DNA from: Haematobia irritans
Lineage: Eukaryota; Arthropoda; Insecta; Diptera; Muscidae
Direction: 5' to 3'
Length of the DNA: 64,000 nt
Assembly: GCF_050003625.1 (NCBI RefSeq)
Contig: NC_134398.1
Coordinates: 76,664,003-76,728,002, forward strand
The position numbers and the translations under genes are program-made. The notes under the pieces were generated by a model, which made no database searches, was not told where the DNA came from, and saw only the letters and a program-made list of their open reading frames with translations. Shown here piece by piece: positions 10,764 through 22,117 of this stretch. Every line of letters starts with the position of its first letter. The stretch's first letter is position 1.

Positions 10764-13074
10764 ATGTGCGTGAAGATAAATTGTAAATTGTAAATACACG
10801 CTCACAAAAAATCGCTTCTGTAACATATACTCCCAAACATATTTTGCTTCAAGCATATATATTTTTGGGTATTGCCCAAACATTTATATGTTTGATCTCT
10901 TCCAATATATAATATGTTTGAAAGCATATTGGTCTAAACAATATATGTTTGGGTAGTCTAAGTTCCAAACATTTTGTATTTTTGCATCCAAATTCAATAA
11001 TGTTGTCTTCCAAAAAACAATATGTTATTATGTGACAATAAAATATGTTTGGAAGCATTTTGCCCCCAAACATATTATATGCTTAAAAAAATTCTCCCAA
11101 ACAATATTGTGCTCAAAATTTTATTTATTTATTTATATATTTACAATCATAATGAATTATGAAAATAAACAGGTAATATAGGTGCTAACAACATAGGTTT
11201 TCGACCTGAATGCTCAAAATTTTGTTTCTGCCCAATTGTATATTCCCCGACATCTTTCTCACTTCCACGAGATTTTTTAGTTCTTAGCACCTTTTTCTCT
11301 AATACAAACATTGTAGAAGAAATTATTCAATTTTATGTTTTATTTTATTTTAATTTTACCTTTTGCCGGACGGGGATTCGACCAGCGGACCACACAGTTT
11401 GTAAGGATCAAAGAAGTAGCTGATCAATTGCCCAAGGAAAAATAAAATGGTAATTTTGTAATAACAAGCAACAACCACCAATTTAATTCAATATCGCTCC
11501 CTGTTAAATAGCGCTCCAAGCTACTAAACACATATATGTTTATAGGCTATTTCTAAATTAATATATGTTTGCATCCAAGCATATTATATTTACAAACACT
11601 TTATGTCCCAAACATAATATGTTCTAACATATTAACATATATGTCCCAAACATTTTATGCTAGTTTATGAACATTATATGCTTGCACTCAAAAATATTGT
11701 GTTTAAAAATTTGTGTTCCAAACATATAATGTTTATAGCCAAACATATGAAAAACAGTCTTTTTCATCCGTGTAGCTAAGACACAAACCAGACAGATTTA
11801 GCCGCGCACCGAATGGGTTAATTGAGTTATGCTAAGGCGACCAAAAAAATTGTTATATATATTTTGACTACTTTGGACCAATAATAAATTAACTAAGCGA
11901 CAAATTTGATACCATAATAAAGGCCTAGGAGCGCACTTGCAGAAAATAAGGTCACATAGATTAAAAACACAACAACGATTGAGATATTGTAGAAATAAAA
12001 CCGCACTAATGGATCCTTGATTTTTATAAATTCAGGCTCTTCTCACGATACTAAAATATCCTGGGCAGGATTGCACAGTGCGGCATTTTTCCTTATATTA
12101 ATCCATCCAAGTTAGTATTTTTCCATTAAATTGGATAAAACACAATTTTCTGGATTGCTTTCGAATATAGCGACCATATAGCCAGAAAGTACACGTTACG
12201 ACCTTTCTGCTGATACCAAAATATCCTGGGCAGTTTTGCACAGTGGGACATTTTTCTTTATATTTCGGACGTAGTTTGAATTTTTGCATAAAATTGGACA
12301 AAACACAAATTTCTGGATTAGTATTGTATATAGAAACCTTTTAGACATAAAGTACAAAACACAAATTTCTGGATTGGTATTGAATATAGAAACCTTTTAG
12401 CCATAATGTACACGTCACGCCCTTTCGCCTGATACCAAAATATCCTGGGCACGATTGCACAGTGGGCAATCCTGCACACTATCATAGTTCGTAATTTCCT
12501 ATTAACTTGGATAAACACAATTTTCTGGATCGATTTCAATTATAAAAATCTTTTAGCCATAAAGTACACGTCACGCCCTTTCTCACGATACTAAAATATC
12601 CTGGGCAGGATTGCACAGTGGGGCATTTTTCCTTATATTTATCCATCCAAGTTAGTATTTTTCCATTAAATTAGATAAAACACAATTTTCTGGATTGCTT
12701 TCGAATATAGCGACGCTATAGCCAGAAAGTACACGTTACGACCTTTCTGCTGATACCAAAATATCCTGGGCAGTTTTGCACAGTGACCTGAATTTATAAA
12801 AATTAAGGATCCATTAGTGCGGTTTTATTTCTACAATATCTCAATGGTTATTGTGTTTTTAATCTATGTGACCTTATTTTCTGCAAGTGCGCTCCTAGGC
12901 CTTTATTATGGCATCAAATTTGTCGCTTAGTTAATTTATTATTGGTCCAAAGTAGTCAAAATATATATAACAATTTTTTTGGTCGCCTTAGCATAACTCA
13001 ATTAACCCATTCGGTGCGCGGCTAAATCTGTCTGGTTTGTGTCTTAGCTATTTACAATTTATCTTCACGCACAT
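10764..13074. mobile_element. foldback element 1, unit-2 copy
   Basis: Copy of 2617-4927 with the same AATTTTGTA flanks (10755-10763, 13075-13083) and the same nested MITE. Confidence 0.8.
10797..11772 (-). mobile_element. MITE copy B, unit-2 copy
   Basis: Copy of 2650-3625, including the decayed tRNA-like module at 11365-11425 (minus) and TA flanks. Confidence 0.8.
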
Positions 13075-13981
13075 AATTTTGTAGCGGATCATCATTTCAT
13101 TATATACACATTATATCATATTATACAAATATTTATACACAAAGGCATATTATAACAATCATACCAAATCATATTATTGTTATTGCTTGCATTCATTCCT
13201 TTATATTCGTTAACATTAGTTCATGCATTGAATTGCTTTTAATTTGCACTATATCGATATTATTATTTTATGCAACATTGAGAATGAACGAATCATCGAT
13301 TATTTCGTTAAGTTGTATTTTATGTTGTCTTGGTTTGCCTATAAAACCAGCACTCACGCCAATGATTTGTTCATACTATCATGAAAGTGTGCATATCGTG
13401 AAGTGAAAAAAGTGTCTGCTAAGCAAATTGCTGTTTTGCCATCGGCTATTTAGTTTGGCGGAGTGGTAATTATACCGACGGCTTTTTAATAAGCTTAGCA
13501 GTTTTTGTGTTTTTCCGACGGGTATAAACACTTCACAATTAATACTGAGCAGAAACAAAATTTAATCTCTGGGTATTTTGAAACAGAGAACTTAATATCT
13601 AAATTCTTGGCTAAACTGGTTAGCTTACCAGCGTTTTTGAGAAGCAAGAGTAAGCAGCTGAAAAATTCAATTTCAATTTCAAAGTAAGTTTTTATTGGTC
13701 AATATTTTCTTAAACTAATAAAGCTATGTATGGACATAGCTGTGTCTTATATTTAGCGTATATATAATAATTTTCTAAATTTATCTATATAATACAGGAT
13801 ACGGCTTAAACTGTTTGTTTATGCTAGTCACTATTTCAAATTCTCTACATTAAACAAAATTTCCCTGAAAAATGACTACTAAAAACAGGGACATTAACGT
13901 TATTATTTCACTTACAACTAGTACTTAAAACTAAAAATTCAAAAATATTTACAATTTCGCTAAGAGCTATTATTGTGCCAA

Positions 13982-15963
13982 ACAATATCGTCCACGTCTA
14001 GCGTACCATAGCGTCTATGATAGAAAACGAGCCTCTATCATAGCTGCAATAAACATATCGGCGGTCGATATGTCAAATGAGGAAGATTGGATGGACTGAT
14101 GTCCTGTACCAAGCAACCCCTCACTAACGGATTATCTACAAAAGATGCCCTATCAAAGATATTTAATGCATTGTTTTTGTTGTTTTCGTTCAGTCGTTTT
14201 GTTTTTAAATGCATATATCATCTGTGATGCGCATTTAGACTGATTGTCTGTACGAAGTACACATAGTGTACCGTAGTACATGTAATGATATAATGGCATT
14301 ATTTATTAGCCTATCATTACCGGTTATTTTTATGGTGTATGGAAACGTGAAAATGTTGTCCAAAATGGTTGGGAAGACAGCTGTTTCGGATTTCCACATC
14401 CTCATCAGTTCCCTTTATTGGACGATCTACTGATCTCAATTATTAGACTATTAGACTATGGAGTGGTGTAATTGGAAGGTGAAAATGTTTTCTACTGCAT
14501 TTCTTTTTTTGGACATGTTGGATTTGCTTAAGCTAGTTCTTTACAATAGAAGAATGACTTACCAACATAGTCTAATAATTGAGATCAGTAGATCGTCCAA
14601 TAAAGGGAACTGATGAGGATGTGGAAATCCGAAACAGCTGTCTTCCCAACCATTTTGGACAACATTTTCACGTTTCCATACACCATAAAAATAACCGGTA
14701 ATGATAGGCTAATAAATAATGCCATTATATCATTACATGTACTACGGTACACTATGTGTACTTCGTACAGACAATCAGTCTAAATGCGCATCACAGATGA
14801 TATATGCATTTATTTAATGCATTTCTAATCAGAAATACATCAATCCTATAAATTCCTGCAGAGTCGTAGATAGATTGGCTAGAAAGTCTCCGCCATATTC
14901 CATCTTCTCCTCTAACAGGCCCTAAACCTACACAAGAAGCTAAAATCTTCCTCTCCCATACCCTGAGCATTTCCATTTGGTGGGAAAAAATTCCAAACAA
15001 ATTGGAAAGGCGTTGGCGATGATTGGCCCAATGATTTGACGATAAATCAATAGTTTCACCTCCTTACTCAGGCCATTTGAGCGTTGCAAGTGCGGATAGT
15101 ACGATCACCAATTGCAATGGTTGGCTCATATCCTTTAGAGCAAGGATACAAGTTTCGCCTATTGCCTTTGAAAATCACACCCTCACACTTCTCCACATTA
15201 AGCCTTAGTCGCCACATCTCAAAATATGTAGATAGTTCTCCCAAGTAATGATTCAATCTGTCACTGACAACCGCTGCATCTACTCCTGATGCCGCAACAA
15301 ATATGTCGTCGGCATATATCAGAAGTAGGTCTCCAGATGGTCGTTGCGGTATGTCACTAATAAAAATGTTGTATAAGACCGGGCCCAGTAGAGAACCTTT
15401 GGGTACACCAGTCCTTACAACCCTATCACTAGAGTAGTCTTCGCCTACCGTAAATGTCCCGTCTCTGAGAAAGTCCGCGACGATCCTACATAAACTAGTA
15501 TCAAAGCCTAATATTCTAATTTTATATAGGAGAACATCATGCCAGACACTATCGAATGCCCTAGAGAAGTCGAGACTAACGGCGATAATCACGCGACGTC
15601 TATTAAGCGACCTAACCACAGATCTCTGAGCACAGTCAGGGCATGTGTTGTGGAGAGCCCTTGTCTAAAGCCAAATTGGCTATCAGACAAGATCGACCTA
15701 TCGTCTCCCTAATACCGTCGAGTATGAAATACTCAAAAAGTTTACCGAGCGATGACAGTAACCTAATCGGTCTATAACTGCTGCCACTACTTGGATCTTT
15801 TCTTGGCTTTAGAATGGGGACGGTGATCGCCCTTTTCCATAAAGCCGGAAAATATCCAATGTTTATGCAGCGGTTATATAAAATCGCGAGAAATTTCCAC
15901 GTGTGGTGGTCAGTTTTCCTTAACACCACATCAGGAATTTTATCCTCGCCAATAGATTTGATT
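13982..15963 (-). pseudogene. N1 reverse transcriptase, unit-2 copy
   Basis: Copy of 5835-7740 that keeps the 76 bp at about 15018-15093. Translated, that segment supplies a KLLIYRQIIGPIIANAFPI-like stretch expected between palm and thumb, so this is the ancestral form and unit 1 carries a deletion. Here the RT frame ends early at 15068, after TIRTCNAQMA. One serine codon in the SYRPIS motif is changed (RPIR). Also split by the foldback at 14172-14811. Confidence 0.75.
14172..14811. mobile_element. foldback element 2, unit-2 copy
   Basis: Copy of 6025-6664 with identical flanks ATTTAATGCAT. Confidence 0.75.
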
Positions 15964-16125
15964 TTTTTCTAGATCTCAAAGCTGTCCTAACTCCAGCTGA
16001 AAATTTTCAAAACTTTTACATTACTTGTGAAAGTGAGAATCGCGTAGTAAGCAGTACAAAACAATCTCAAAATTTACCCTATTAGTAAAAATGAGATTCA
16101 CATAGGAGGCGGAATTTTCAACAAT

Positions 16126-16673
16126 TTGAAAACTCAACCGGTAGCTTTATTGAATGGTGGACGTGAGGAAGCCATTCAATTAGTCACAATGGATGGTAAT
16201 GCTGTGGCCATTGACAATAAAATGGCTACAACTTCAACGGCTGGTGATCAGGCTAGTAGCAAACTGTCTGATACTAGCATTAATAATGAAGAAATTCGAC
16301 GTATTCCGTATGAGAGACGCAAACGCAAGAAAAAGTCAAGTGGACGTGAGTCGCCGTATGAAAATGTACGGCTTCAAGTTGCTGTTGAACAACTCAACGG
16401 CACAATCAGCGAATTGAACAATACTATCGCTAAATTATTGGAGAAGAATAATCGTCTTTGTGACGAAATTCGAACTTTGATCAGTTCTGAGAAGGAGAAA
16501 ATTTCATTCACTGCTGAGAATGAAATTTTTGAGATGAAAGTTTTCTCAGGTGAGATAGAAAAATCTTTGTCGGTCGGGGCAGCCGAAGTCCCCAGCACTG
16601 CGTTGAAGGAAGTTGTTGCACCGCCGGCAAAATTGGTCACAATTATTGGAATCTACTATGAACCATTCTCATC
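16126..16673 (+). pseudogene. ORF1/gag-like coiled-coil fragment, unit-2 copy
   Basis: Same reading as 7903-8450; no difference seen in the translated frame. Confidence 0.45.
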
Positions 16674-16690
16674 ACGAATAATCAAGTGCC

Positions 16691-17140
16691 AAATACGAGA
16701 TAAACCAACCCGTATTTATTCGCTATTACGGAAGGGGAAAGAAATGGATTCCAGGAACTGTCAAGCAACAACTTGGAAAAATGTTATTCGTTTTGGACAC
16801 CGAAATGGGAGAATGTAGACGTCACGTAAATCAGATGAAGCCAAGAAATTCTGATTATCATCAGCCTATACAGTTAAGCAACAATCATTATTATTCGTTT
16901 CCATCAGATGAAAAGCAAGAGATTTCGATAGAAATACAGCCAGAATTCAATGATGTTCCAACCTCAACTTCTATTCAATAGCCTATTGCAATTCCACCAA
17001 ATATTTCTGATGTACCAACACAACAGCAATCAACATAGCCTGATGTCGAAACTCCAACTAAAAGTCAACCTCCAGGTCTTAGACGAAGTAACAGGATAAG
17101 AAGAGAAGTATCTCGTTATTCACCAGATGAATTTCGTTGA
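16691..17140 (+). pseudogene. gypsy pol C-terminal fragment, unit-2 copy
   Basis: Copy of 8468-8917 with the same two TAG codons; followed by the tract and LTR start at 17217-17323. Confidence 0.7.
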
Positions 17141-17372
17141 TGTATTTTATTGTATATATTTTCATTAATTTTTTTTTTTTTTGAAATTCATCTCCATCTT
17201 AGCTTTGAATTTTTTATGGGGGAGTAATGTTATATATTGGGTACGATTTTTAGTTTATGTAGTTATCGATAATTCAAAATTCATTCTTTTCTCTGGTTGT
17301 ACAGAGGAACTAGTTTGTGAATGTCCAGTGGAATCGGTGGGCAATGCGTTGAGCAAGTATTTAAAGCCAAAA

Positions 17373-17702
17373 CTCTAGGTATTGTTCTAAACAATACTGT
17401 AACCTGGAAAGACCACATCGACTGGGAAAATTATCGACATACTGAGAACACTATACAAAGTTCTACTTTGCACTCCACAAAACATTAGAGTTTTACTAGC
17501 AAAATCTTCTTTTACTTGTTCTTTTATATGGTTGCAAACTATTCAGCAAGTACGATTCAAGAAGCAAATCACGCCTAGAGACTGCATTCAACGCCATAAC
17601 AAGATATGTATATGGATTAAAAAGATTTGAAAGTTGTTCTCTATTCTCCAAAAGTTTATGTGGTTTTAAATCGATTGATTTACTGAATATGTCGAATATC
17701 GC
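17373..17702 (+). pseudogene. jockey-type RT 3' part (element J), at the N2 junction
   Basis: Same as 9150-9479. It ends ...TTTACTGAATAT at 17702. After the N2 tail the word CTGAATAT returns at 37345 and J resumes, which marks N2 as an insertion into J. Confidence 0.7.
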
Positions 17703-18218
17703 TGTTAAATAATACGTACGTGTTTTATGCGAGCTCCGGCAGAATACATTGCTTTGGTGGCCAAACAAAGAGATAGAATCATAAAAGCACCCTAAAAGAT
17801 TGGTGGCAGCATATACTTGAAGGGGTGATGAAATATTTGGTGACGACTTGATATAAACCAAGTTTTTTTTGTACGGAAAAAGTAAAACTATTGCTAAACT
17901 TCCTAACATTTTACCAATTTATTGGAAATATCAAGAATCTGTTAACCGATAAAGCAAATAAGATAAATTATAACACAATAAACAACATTGAACAGCTGAT
18001 AGTGATCTCGGATGTCTTTTTGAGGAGTAGGCCGTGTTTACACTATTGTACAATTCAGTACGCACTCATATAAGTTACAATTCACAATAGCATTTTTTCG
18101 GCCGTTACACTTGGATAACACAGTGGCTCAAAGAAAATAAATATACAATCTGGAAAAAAGAAAAGCTTGTAATTTTTCTCCAGAGGGAGAAGTCAAGACT
18201 GTATCCAAGCTATTCAAA

Positions 18219-18929
18219 ATGGATAATGATCAGCGAGTATCGGAAATTAGTGTGGCCAACTTAAGGTCAATAATAAAAGAATGCAATGAAGAGATATTGG
18301 GGCGAATATCATCATTAACTGAAGAAGTTAGTAAACTTAAAACGATTAATAATGAGATATTGCATGAAATGGAGCTAATAAAAGACGAAAATAATATGCT
18401 CAAACGACGTCTAAATGATTTAGAAGCAAGCATAAAAGGAAAAAACTTGGTATTTAGAGGATTATCAACACAACAAACTAGTACATATGAAGTACAAAAA
18501 ATTTGCCAAGAAGTTATGAAAACGGAGAATAGCACACGTGTCATCTCAACAAGAGTGATATATCAAAGAAATGAACAAGTATCAGTGTTGGTTCAATTTG
18601 AATCTGAAATTGGCGTTGAAAATGTCTTGAAAAGCACTAAAAAACTTAAAGGAACCCAAATTGATGTGGAGCGAGATCTCAATGCAGAGCAGAGGTTTGA
18701 TAAAATCATTATGCTTCAATTACGCAGAAAACTGATGACTTTCAGTAAGAAATACCAACTAAAAGTGAGAGATGATCGGATGAAATTTGATAATAAGTGG
18801 TTTAAATGGAACTCGGAGAAAAAGCTGGTTTGCGGTACGATCAGTGCTACTTACATATTTAAGGAATTATATGGAGAAGAATTCAATTTAAATGTTAAGT
18901 ACAATATTCTAAAAAACGAAATAAATTAA
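18219..18929 (+). CDS. N2 ORF1 nucleic-acid-binding protein
   Basis: 236 residues, intact frame starting at ATG 18219. Residues about 10-70 form a heptad-rich coiled coil (ISSLTEEVSKLKTINNEIL, DENNMLKRRLNDLE). Residues about 75-150 begin KGKNLVFRGL and contain VSVLVQFESE, resembling the RRM-like domain of L1-type ORF1. The C-terminal part (DLNAEQRFDKIIMLQLRRKL, FDNKWFKWN) resembles the L1-type C-terminal domain. Such proteins coat element RNA and act as nucleic-acid chaperones. No CCHC knuckle. This is the only fully open protein of N2, although its partner ORF2 is dead. Confidence 0.7.
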   Translation: MDNDQRVSEISVANLRSIIKECNEEILGRISSLTEEVSKLKTINNEILHEMELIKDENNMLKRRLNDLEASIKGKNLVFRGLSTQQTSTYEVQKICQEVMKTENSTRVISTRVIYQRNEQVSVLVQFESEIGVENVLKSTKKLKGTQIDVERDLNAEQRFDKIIMLQLRRKLMTFSKKYQLKVRDDRMKFDNKWFKWNSEKKLVCGTISATYIFKELYGEEFNLNVKYNILKNEIN

Positions 18930-18956
18930 AAAAAAAACTAGAAAACAGCCAGAATA

Positions 18957-20072
18957 ATGAAAAAGAAAATAACAACAAAAAAAAGAAATTTATCAGAAAA
19001 TAGAAGTAATGAAGAAATGGAAGTTAGTAATCTATCAAAAAATATATTTAAGATATTAGCTTACAATGTAAATGGTCTTAAAAATAAAATCCTTTACCCT
19101 GAATTTTTCGAATATATCAGTGGCTTGAAATCTTTGCACTAATTGAAACACACGTTACGGAAGAATAAATAAGTAGCTGGACAAAATATTTCAAGAATTT
19201 TCATTTGATCTGGAAAGCAGCAGAAAAGCCAAATACGTATGGTCGAGCAAGAGGTGGAATTGTATGTGGGGTTAAAAAAATCTCCAATCAATGGGAATTA
19301 AACATATATTTGTACAGGAGAACAGATTAAATTTGATTAAAATAATAACGCCAGTTATACGTTTTACTTTTTTGCCTGTTTATAACGAGGAGAAAATTGG
19401 ACAAGTGAATTCGAAATATTACGAAATATAGTTGAAAGATTAGAAGGAGAACACATAATATTAGCAGGAGATATAAATATTCGAATTGGTAACCTTCAAC
19501 AAAGCCTTGAGAGTTATTTTGAAAGTGAATTTACTGCAGGATTAGAGAACAGAGTTTCAAAAGACAACAGTTAACGCGAGAGGTAAAAAGTTTGTGGAGC
19601 TCTGCGAAGATAATGGGTTGCTAATCTTAAATGGAAGAACTCAAGGAGATGAAGAAGGTCACTATACATATGTTAGCACAAATGGTAGTTCGGTAAATGG
19701 CATAGCAGCAATATCATACGGCGGTTTGAAAATGGTCAAGAGTTTTGAAGTTGAGGAAAAAATATGGTCAGACCATTTACCTATTAAAGTAAAATTGGAA
19801 TTGACCCAAACAGAAAACACAGAGAGAACGTTGAATTTGTTACCAAAATTAATTTGGAGCCGTGAAGTACCAGACAGGTTAAAAAAAGATTGAATCGAAA
19901 CCTAATTTTAGCCAAAAGTAGTAATGGTTTAAATAATTTAGTAGACCTTTCGGATGTGGTACGGAAATCGGCTATTAACACATACAAACAAAATAACCAA
20001 ACTAAATTCAAATCCAGTTGGTACAACAGTCGATGTGAGAAGGCAAGAGCTGAGTCTTTTAAATACCTTAAC
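18957..20072 (+). pseudogene. N2 ORF2 endonuclease domain, broken
   Basis: APE-type endonuclease that would nick target DNA to prime reverse transcription. Visible motifs: ILAYNVNGLKNK (start, about 19050), IETHV with the catalytic glutamate (about 19145), GRARGG, LAGDINIRIG (about 19465), and SDHLPIKVKLEL with the terminal SDH (about 19770). At least four frameshifts or stops lie between them. The last frame (to 20072) reads YNSRCEKARAESFKYLN, the linker to RT, and is cut by the gypsy insertion; RT resumes at 32074. Confidence 0.75.
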
Positions 20073-20076
20073 ATAT

Positions 20077-20688
20077 TGTTACGACTTTGATATTTCTAGA
20101 TTTAAATTTATTTAAATTAGTTTCCGTTAATTTCAATTTCAAATTTTAATGACAAAATTACGTCATAACTTTTTAGAGTTATTTCTTTATTTTCTAGTAC
20201 TTTCCTAAACATCTATTGTGTTCTTAGTTTTCCAATCGTTCTTTGTAAAAGTAACGCCTTTTGTTTTACTGTTATAATTATCGGTAATATGACCATAATC
20301 CCTTATGCCTGCACGATATCTACCAGATGGTAGAATGTACTAGCCAAGATGAGAATAAGCCTAAAAGTATGTGTGCCATATCACCTGTACAATAACGCAC
20401 CATAGAAAGTTCTAGATAGCCGAGACAATGAACATAAGTCGATAAATATGTGCGATGTCGCCCGTGCGACATCTACCAGGTAGTAGATTAATCTAGAAGG
20501 TTGTAGGCCAATTAGCGAGAATTCGAAATCGTCATATCTCGGTATATAAACCCCTAGAGGAGAGAGCAGTCAAGTCAGTCGTAAGCTAAAAGTCATACAG
20601 TACACAACGTAGAGCAAATAAGTTATTTGAAAAGAACTGTGTTTTAATTATCGGGTTATTAAACACGCCTCAATATAAAAACGTAACA
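20077..20688 (+). repeat. gypsy X 5' LTR
   Basis: 612 bp, TG...CA. TATATAAA at 20543-20550 is the likely promoter TATA. Compared with the 471-bp 3' LTR it carries about 170 extra bases after 20150 and lacks the ACTTATCGTTAAGCAAATAAA-like segment present there. Confidence 0.8.
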
Positions 20689-20690
20689 AT

Positions 20691-20708
20691 TGGTGTCGGA
20701 AGTGAAAT
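20691..20708 (+). promoter_or_regulatory. primer binding site, tRNA-Leu type
   Basis: TGGTGTCGGAAGTGAAAT starts 2 bp after the LTR and matches the complement of a tRNA-Leu 3' end (TGGTGTCAGAAGTGGGAT) at most positions. Primes minus-strand synthesis. Same site at 25747 and 52132. Confidence 0.6.
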
Positions 20709-20727
20709 AACGAAAAAAAAATCTACA

Positions 20728-22033
20728 ATGAAGTTTAATCAGCTTCGAGTGGAAGACTTGAAGAAGGAATTGAGCAAAATGGAGCAGCCGACAACAGGAA
20801 ATAAGGCTCAAATACAAAAGTGACTACTGGAAGAGTTCAAGCGGCGCAGTATTGATATCGAAACACAAGTGTTCGATTATAAGGAAGATCGTGAGGAATC
20901 AGTAGTAGCCAGCGCCTTGGAAACTCCATCTGTAGCTTCTAATGTTGTTGATTACACATCGATGGTCAATATTTTGAGCAAAATGATGGAAGAAAATTCT
21001 ATAAAAATGCAAGAGAATTCTAGAAAAATTATGGATGTTAATTCTAGAAAATTGGAAGAAAAATTCGACGAAAATTCAAAATAGATGGACGAAATTTCAA
21101 AAAAGATGGACGAAAATTCTAGAATTCTAAATGAGAATCTATAAGATGATTTTTTGTGTGGATGAGAAAATTATGGTTCATGATGAGAAGTTTCTACACA
21201 TTGAAAGAAAAATGTCAGAGCTGGAAATTAAAGGTGGACCAGTGCGCGTTATCGAGGGCTCGAAAACCAAACCTCCTGTTTTCGATGGCTCAACTTCATT
21301 TGATGTCTTCAAATTCCAATTCGAAATGGTTGCTTGTAGAAATTTGTGGAACGACAACGACAAAGCAATTGAACTTCTATTGGCATTAAAGGGTAATGCC
21401 GCTGATGTGATACAAAGCATTCCCGCTGCCTCTAGAAATAATTATAATGAAGTAATAGCGGCACTTCAACGTAAGTACGGCGGAGAACATAAGCAAGGCA
21501 TCTTCAGAATGGAATTAAGAGGAAGAGTTCAGAAGTCAAATGAGATTCTACAAGACTTTGCAACAGAGGTTGAGCGGTTGGTGCTTTTGACATATCCAGG
21601 AGAAAGTCATCCACTTGTGGACCGCATCAAGATCGAGACCTTTGTGAATGGAATTAGAGACCCTGATATAAAATGTGCAACATATGCGTCACAAAAGGCT
21701 ACATTCGCAGAAACAGTAACATTTGCACTTGCACAAGAAACTGCGAGATTGTTGGCACGACCTCAAATTCACAAGGTACGCAGAGTGCAGACCGAGAAAG
21801 ATGAATCAAATTCCGTGATTGACTCAGTGAAAGAAGCCGTTAAGCAGGCAATGCAAGAAATGAAGCAGGAGACAACTAAATCTAGAATAAAGTGCTATAA
21901 CTGTGATAAGCCTGGACATGTTGCTCGTGAATGTAAAGCACGTCGTAAGCGATCAAGATCGAAATCGCCTTCACCACCAAACAATAGCCATATGTGGGTG
22001 AACCCACAGTCCAGTGATTCACATTTAAACTAA
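20728..22033 (+). pseudogene. gypsy X gag, unit 1
   Basis: ATG at 20728. Residues 1-42 form a SAP-like motif (FNQLRVEDLKKELSKM... GNKAQIQK), interrupted by TGA at 20821. Then an acidic linker and a run of ENSRK/ENSIK repeats (about 20990-21130) with a further in-frame TAG (about 21082). The capsid-like region (about 21230-21780) has PPVFDGSTSFDVFKFQFE and LQRKYGG. A CCHC knuckle CYNCDKPGHVARECK lies at about 21895, followed by a basic serine-rich tail; stop at 22031. Frames are broken between 21084 and 21131. Gag would package element RNA; this copy cannot. Confidence 0.75.
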
Positions 22034-22117
22034 ATCGAGCTAGTTCAGCGGGGCAAGAGCTGGCTCCCTCATGTGATGGCCCCATAATCTCTATAGCAAT
22101 AGTTCAACAGATGAACT

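Larger units (their letters stand above)
9761..17983. repeat. 8.15-kb tandem duplication, unit 2
   Basis: Second unit; includes a 76-bp segment (about 15018-15093) absent from unit 1. After 17983 the sequence continues uninterrupted into N2, so this unit keeps the ancestral right junction while unit 1 keeps the ancestral left junction. Confidence 0.9.
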
